Shown one piece after another: positions 50,801-52,533 of a stretch of DNA of 52,533 bases. The position numbers were made by a program, and so were the translations under genes. The first letter of the stretch is position 1, and the number at the start of each line of letters is the position of its first letter. Location: IMG/VR virus record IMGVR_UViG_3300042879_004528, positions 1-52,533 of that record; one strand, 5' to 3'. This DNA is from a virus. The notes beneath the pieces are model-generated. The model was not told the origin of the DNA, made no database searches, and saw only the letters and a program-made list of their open reading frames with translations.

Positions 50801-51446
50801 TTCCAGAACCACTTTCAGAATTATTATTATCTATATTCTCTCTAAATAGTCTAATTTGTAATTCTATAGAAGTTGGATTTTGTAAATCTGCCCGATACCA
50901 ATTTCTAGTAGGAACCGCTTCATTTTGAGTAGAATTATTATAATACATAATGTCATTTTCTGCATCATAAAGACACCAAATATCATTTCTTTTATATTGA
51001 ATCCAATTTGTTCTAAATTGTGGTTGGCCAGCTCTAACTGAGGCAGCATAATACCCTCGACTATCACTTGTATTAGAAAAATTTGCCTCTAAAGAGAGAG
51101 ATTCTGCAGCAGTAGAGCCTTTAAAAAGTACAAATTTTTTACCAAAATAATCACCTGTTAGATTATTTCCATATACGACAACCCAACCACCGTCAGTAAA
51201 ACCCGCTACTGACCAATTATTTTGTCCCAAATTAGTTGAAGAAGTGTCAAACCTAATTGAGCTATTAAAAGTAAAATAGTTTATCGCGAGGATTGGTAGT
51301 TCTATTGGGGCTATAGGACTAGTATTTCCTCCAATAATACTACGTATAATTTGTTTTTTTCTTCTAATTTCTTTAATAGGAATAGCGCTATTATTACTGC
51401 TTTTTGAAGAAACTTTTTTTACAGAAATTGTTCCTCTGATTCTCAT
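47877..51446 (-). CDS. Large BspA-like leucine-rich-repeat surface protein
   Basis: A 1189-residue protein. The N-terminal 210 residues and the middle are beta-rich, joined by two Ser-Gly linkers (about 210-221 and 590-600; DNA repeats of a 12-bp unit). From about residue 755 it is built from 23-residue BspA/Treponema-type leucine-rich repeats (LTSITIPNSVTSIGNGAF). There are two blocks, about 755-945 and 1010-1189, each ending in AGLTS(I/V)xLPQAFSTELSRIG. There is no signal peptide, so it would be assembled in the cytoplasm on the virion. The four glycan enzymes downstream follow in the same unit. It is a candidate adhesin or glycosylated spike. The BspA-type repeat hints at gene exchange with host-associated bacteria. 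Confidence 0.8.
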   Translation of the reverse strand: MRIRGTISVKKVSSKSSNNSAIPIKEIRRKKQIIRSIIGGNTSPIAPIELPILAINYFTFNSSIRFDTSSTNLGQNNWSVAGFTDGGWVVVYGNNLTGDYFGKKFVLFKGSTAAESLSLEANFSNTSDSRGYYAASVRAGQPQFRTNWIQYKRNDIWCLYDAENDIMYYNNSTQNEAVPTRNWYRADLQNPTSIELQIRLFRENIDNNNSESGSGSGSGSGTLAVGMGSLNNAIDATRRVAVSYNNDAGLGSILESIYNDYGRNLGKRAIDIGHLFVTRNNFVVAINNKPRSLGGGIGYAGAISFYKNNDGLVPAAAISYSLEQASLFANISVASITNNYGSGLDYDIYLIKNQNQGIITSRGIPINRNPLKILNDNTSTETNAFFEVFSNGKVFRSKIANGDDYQWHYGNFDIDITHETRRVLYAENVHNGLFFAEGPIACYVENINNLPVINVIDPSRGSLKKITMPADLLIYITINNIKKIIIKNLDGGIYDIAVSIAQEEGQPNLFYGRLDLNSNGEQQTIAFTSYSVTAANDITYNFSANNIYAVTKNYQVFAVRVNIGQEQVASNVRLIANSIGIKYIPSEDGSGSGSGSGSGSYGISIGESLLDEFLLGPLFGPLDITNSIKSVQTVNENIILYVNQGHSGPILLINKTLEKYIIDPQFNSIQSAGENVYTKQIDYNSYNLPITGWLDAQNNPVEFSLTATPVEEWIVMFGTANGWYNNAYWINNVKTTLTQNGTGTVNDYGVLVENNGITITSYFGNETQLTIPSEILGLPVKRIRENAFKEKMNITSITIPNSVTTIESYAFRGCQNLISIVLPNSITSIGNGAFEYCYDLTNITIPNSVTSIGNAAFARCTSLTTINIPNSVTSIGDIAFYDCSGLTSVTIPNSVTTIGNGAFYGCTGLTSITIPNSVTSIGDIAFLSAGLTSVVLPQAFSTELSRIGLTQGNLSVYHIGTDNVIRLNQNGTLVNALSNYTAIFENGGATLSAYTGNETSVNIPNQVAGLPVKNIGDSAFYNKLNMTSVTIPNSVISIGNQAFLFCRYLTSVTIPNSVTSIGYHAFNGCIRLTSVTIPNSVTSIGIGAFYDTALTTITIPNSVTSIESLTFFSCDGLTSITIPNSVTSIGNGAFNSCVGLTSITIPNSVTSIGDIAFLDAGLTSITLPQAFSTELSRIGINPNINITYT
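47935..49080 (-). repeat. Tandem 69-bp leucine-rich-repeat units in two blocks
   Basis: The plus-strand phrase CTTGTTACAGAATTTGG recurs about every 69 bp at roughly 47995-48360 and 48685-49050. The two blocks also share a near-identical about 90-bp end (CTTAATTCTGTGGAAAAAGC..., near 47918 and 48608). High DNA identity points to recent duplication or gene conversion between blocks. Confidence 0.85.
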
Positions 51447-51454
51447 TAAAGGAA

Positions 51455-51461
51455 ATTACAC
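51455..51461 (-). promoter_or_regulatory. GTGTAAT motif before the leucine-rich-repeat/glycan unit
   Basis: Minus-strand GTGTAATT, 8 nt before the ATG at 51446, in the 16-nt gap after the membrane-protein stop. Confidence 0.55.
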
Positions 51462-51462
51462 T

Positions 51463-51738
51463 TTATTTATCGAGATAATTTTTGATATCTTTAATTAATT
51501 GTTTCCTTTTTCTGCGTTCTAACATAGTTATAAAAAGAGCTAAAGAGATCGGAAAAAAGATCCTAAGAAAAAATCCCAAATGATGCTCTTTAGTAAGAAG
51601 ATTAAAATGATTAAGGTAAAGATCGCTGAGTCCGTAAATTGTAAACAAAATAGCTGGAATAAAAACAATAAAAAAGAACTTCTCGTAATGTTCAAGATTA
51701 TTCCACCAATCCTTTAGTTTTTTGATAGTATCCAACAT
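51463..51738 (-). CDS. Small membrane protein with two segments
   Basis: A 91-residue protein with transmembrane segments at about 21-42 (FFFIVFIPAILFTIYGLSDLYL) and 54-74 (LGFFLRIFFPISLALFITML), a basic end (ERRKRKQLIKDIKNYLDK) and an amphipathic start (IKKLKDWWNNLEHYEKF). It overlaps the preceding small gene by 25 nt. Possible roles are a holin-like pore, superinfection exclusion or an inner-membrane anchor; nothing decides between them. Confidence 0.6.
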   Translation of the reverse strand: MLDTIKKLKDWWNNLEHYEKFFFIVFIPAILFTIYGLSDLYLNHFNLLTKEHHLGFFLRIFFPISLALFITMLERRKRKQLIKDIKNYLDK

Positions 51739-51899
51739 ACAAAGAAGATTACAGCCAAGACAGAGAACCAGAGAATGTTTCTTTTAATATTTTGTCTTTT
51801 ATGGTACTTCCAAAATTCAGCTATAAATTGCTCTGTATTATTACAAGATGGCGCTATTAATTTGACATCTCTTATTAATTTATTTATTCTCTTATCCAT
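51714..51899 (-). CDS. Small single-pass membrane protein
   Basis: A 61-residue protein. A charged helical first half (MDKRINKLIRDVKLIAPSC) is followed by a single C-terminal membrane segment at 43-58 (ILWFSVLAVIFFVCWI). Its start overlaps the end of the protease-like gene by 16 nt and its end overlaps the two-segment gene by 25 nt, so all three form one coupled membrane group. No family is recognised. Confidence 0.55.
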   Translation of the reverse strand: MDKRINKLIRDVKLIAPSCNNTEQFIAEFWKYHKRQNIKRNILWFSVLAVIFFVCWILSKN

Positions 51900-52414
51900 G
51901 CTTTAGTTCTTTCTGCATCATCATCTATTAATATGCTATTGAAAACTATAGCTTTATATTTTTCTTCTATCCATTTGGTGATTCTTATTTGATACTCTGC
52001 TCTATTACCCGCAAGACCAACTGGCATTGTGCCATAATTACTATCATAAACCCAAAGCATACCTTTATGTTCAAAAACGCAAATTGCATGTCCTCTATGC
52101 TGAGGTATAGATACTTTATACTCTATTAAAGTCTTATCAAAAATAACTGAAACATTATTTAATTCATCTGTATAATGAAATTGAAAAGCAAAAATTTGAG
52201 CCCATGTATTTTCTTGAGATAATAGATAGTTAGCGTTAGAAGCAAAGACCACAGAATCAACAAAACAAGAATTAGGCAATTTTGATATGCTATGATTTTT
52301 TGCTAAATTAAATCCTATATTAAGAGAATAATAAGCTATTGCCCCATTTATTAAAAGCACTAATGTTAATTTGCTTTTCCATCCAAACCAAGCAAAGAAT
52401 CTTTTAATATTCAC
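51884..52414 (-). CDS. Membrane-anchored Cys/His/Asp protease-like protein, GTG start
   Basis: A 176-residue protein starting GTG at 52414, with GGAGAAG 1 nt before it and a GTGTAAT motif 12 nt before it. A membrane segment lies at about 16-35 (LTLVLLINGAIAYYSLNIGF). Beyond it, SCFVDS (Cys50), RGHAICVF (His109) and VYDSNYG (Asp124) give the Cys-His-Asp order of transglutaminase- or papain-like hydrolases, and WVYDSNYG is typical of the Asp strand in that fold. It could be an envelope-facing cysteine hydrolase. The catalytic set is seen by eye only. Confidence 0.65.
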   Translation of the reverse strand: MNIKRFFAWFGWKSKLTLVLLINGAIAYYSLNIGFNLAKNHSISKLPNSCFVDSVVFASNANYLLSQENTWAQIFAFQFHYTDELNNVSVIFDKTLIEYKVSIPQHRGHAICVFEHKGMLWVYDSNYGTMPVGLAGNRAEYQIRITKWIEEKYKAIVFNSILIDDDAERTKAWIRE

Positions 52415-52426
52415 CTTCTCCTATAG

Positions 52427-52433
52427 ATTACAC
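52427..52433 (-). promoter_or_regulatory. GTGTAAT motif before the protease-like membrane unit
   Basis: Minus-strand GTGTAATC, 12 nt before the GTG at 52414, with AGGAGAAG in the gap. Confidence 0.55.
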
Positions 52434-52452
52434 ACAGGAGATTATGTTCAAT

Positions 52453-52533
52453 TTATTTTTTATTTCTATAATCTTGAAGACAAGATTGAAATTTAGCTTT
52501 ATCGTCGCCTTGCTTTGTTGGAATACATTGTTT
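52453..52533 (-). CDS. C-terminal end of an unknown gene cut by the window edge
   Basis: Twenty-six codons run from the right edge to a TAA at 52453 in the frame reading QCIPTKQGDDKAKFQSCLQDY, then RNKK. The two cysteines and acidic-to-basic mix suggest a small periplasmic or disulfide-bonded C-terminus, but too little is present to say more. It ends 20 nt before the GTGTAAT motif of the next unit. Confidence 0.5.
   Translation of the reverse strand, partial: KQCIPTKQGDDKAKFQSCLQDYRNKK

Noticed and set aside
1-52533. tRNA genes, insertion sequences, integrase or attachment sites
   Set aside because: I looked for cloverleaf-like sequences, transposase motifs and integrase motifs and saw none. 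A tRNAscan run was not possible.

Overview
The window is one long late (structural, packaging and lysis) block of a large tailed phage (Caudoviricetes). The DNA is strongly AT-rich, genes are tightly packed with many ATGA-type overlaps, and almost every gene is on the minus strand, so transcription runs from high to low coordinates. There are no ribosomal, tRNA, housekeeping or replication genes. The host cannot be named. The weak Shine-Dalgarno signals, BspA-like leucine-rich repeats and one glycosyltransferase-like family hint at a Bacteroidota-type host, but this is only inference.

In transcription order: (a) 52.5-51.4 kb, small membrane proteins and a membrane-anchored Cys/His/Asp protease-like protein. 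(b) 51.4-44.9 kb, a 1189-residue leucine-rich-repeat protein followed by two DxD glycosyltransferase-like proteins, a sulfotransferase-like protein and a GT2/GT92-like glycosyltransferase. (c) 44.6-44.8 kb, the only plus-strand genes, two tiny ORFs. (d) 44.5-37.1 kb, a small head-type protein, a zinc-ribbon protein, a sigma factor with a cysteine-rich insert, a possible small terminase, an ERCC4-type nuclease, the large terminase and the portal. (e) 37.1-31.1 kb, beta-roll appendage proteins, another glycosyltransferase and a tail-tube-like protein. (f) 31.1-28.9 kb, a lysis cassette (holin-like protein, three lipoproteins, lysozyme). (g) 28.9-25.0 kb, a DUF5824-like head protein, a protease-scaffold fusion, a decoration-like protein and the major capsid protein, closed by a terminator. 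(h) 24.9-5.6 kb, nearly 19 kb of appendage genes: collagen-like fibres, YadA-like beta-rolls, solenoids and five tandem LamG-like paralogs. (i) 5.6-2.8 kb, a group I intron-like RNA followed by glycosyltransferase, FkbM methyltransferase and GT9 genes. (j) 2.8-0 kb, neck genes and a second tail-tube-like protein cut by the window edge.

Three things stand out. First, a GTGTAAT motif precedes about twenty transcription units, usually 5-12 nt before the start codon; it is on the minus strand for minus genes and on the plus strand for the sole plus-strand pair. It is a candidate late promoter (perhaps for the phage sigma factor, perhaps giving near-leaderless mRNAs). Second, a clear group I intron core with P3, P4, P6, P7, P7.1/P7.2, P8 and P9 lies between two intact genes, in the leader of a glycan-modification operon. 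Third, seven sugar- or sulfate-modifying enzymes are interleaved with fibre and capsid genes, which suggests that the phage decorates its own virion or its host's surface. All function calls rest on reading motifs and gene order; no database search was run.
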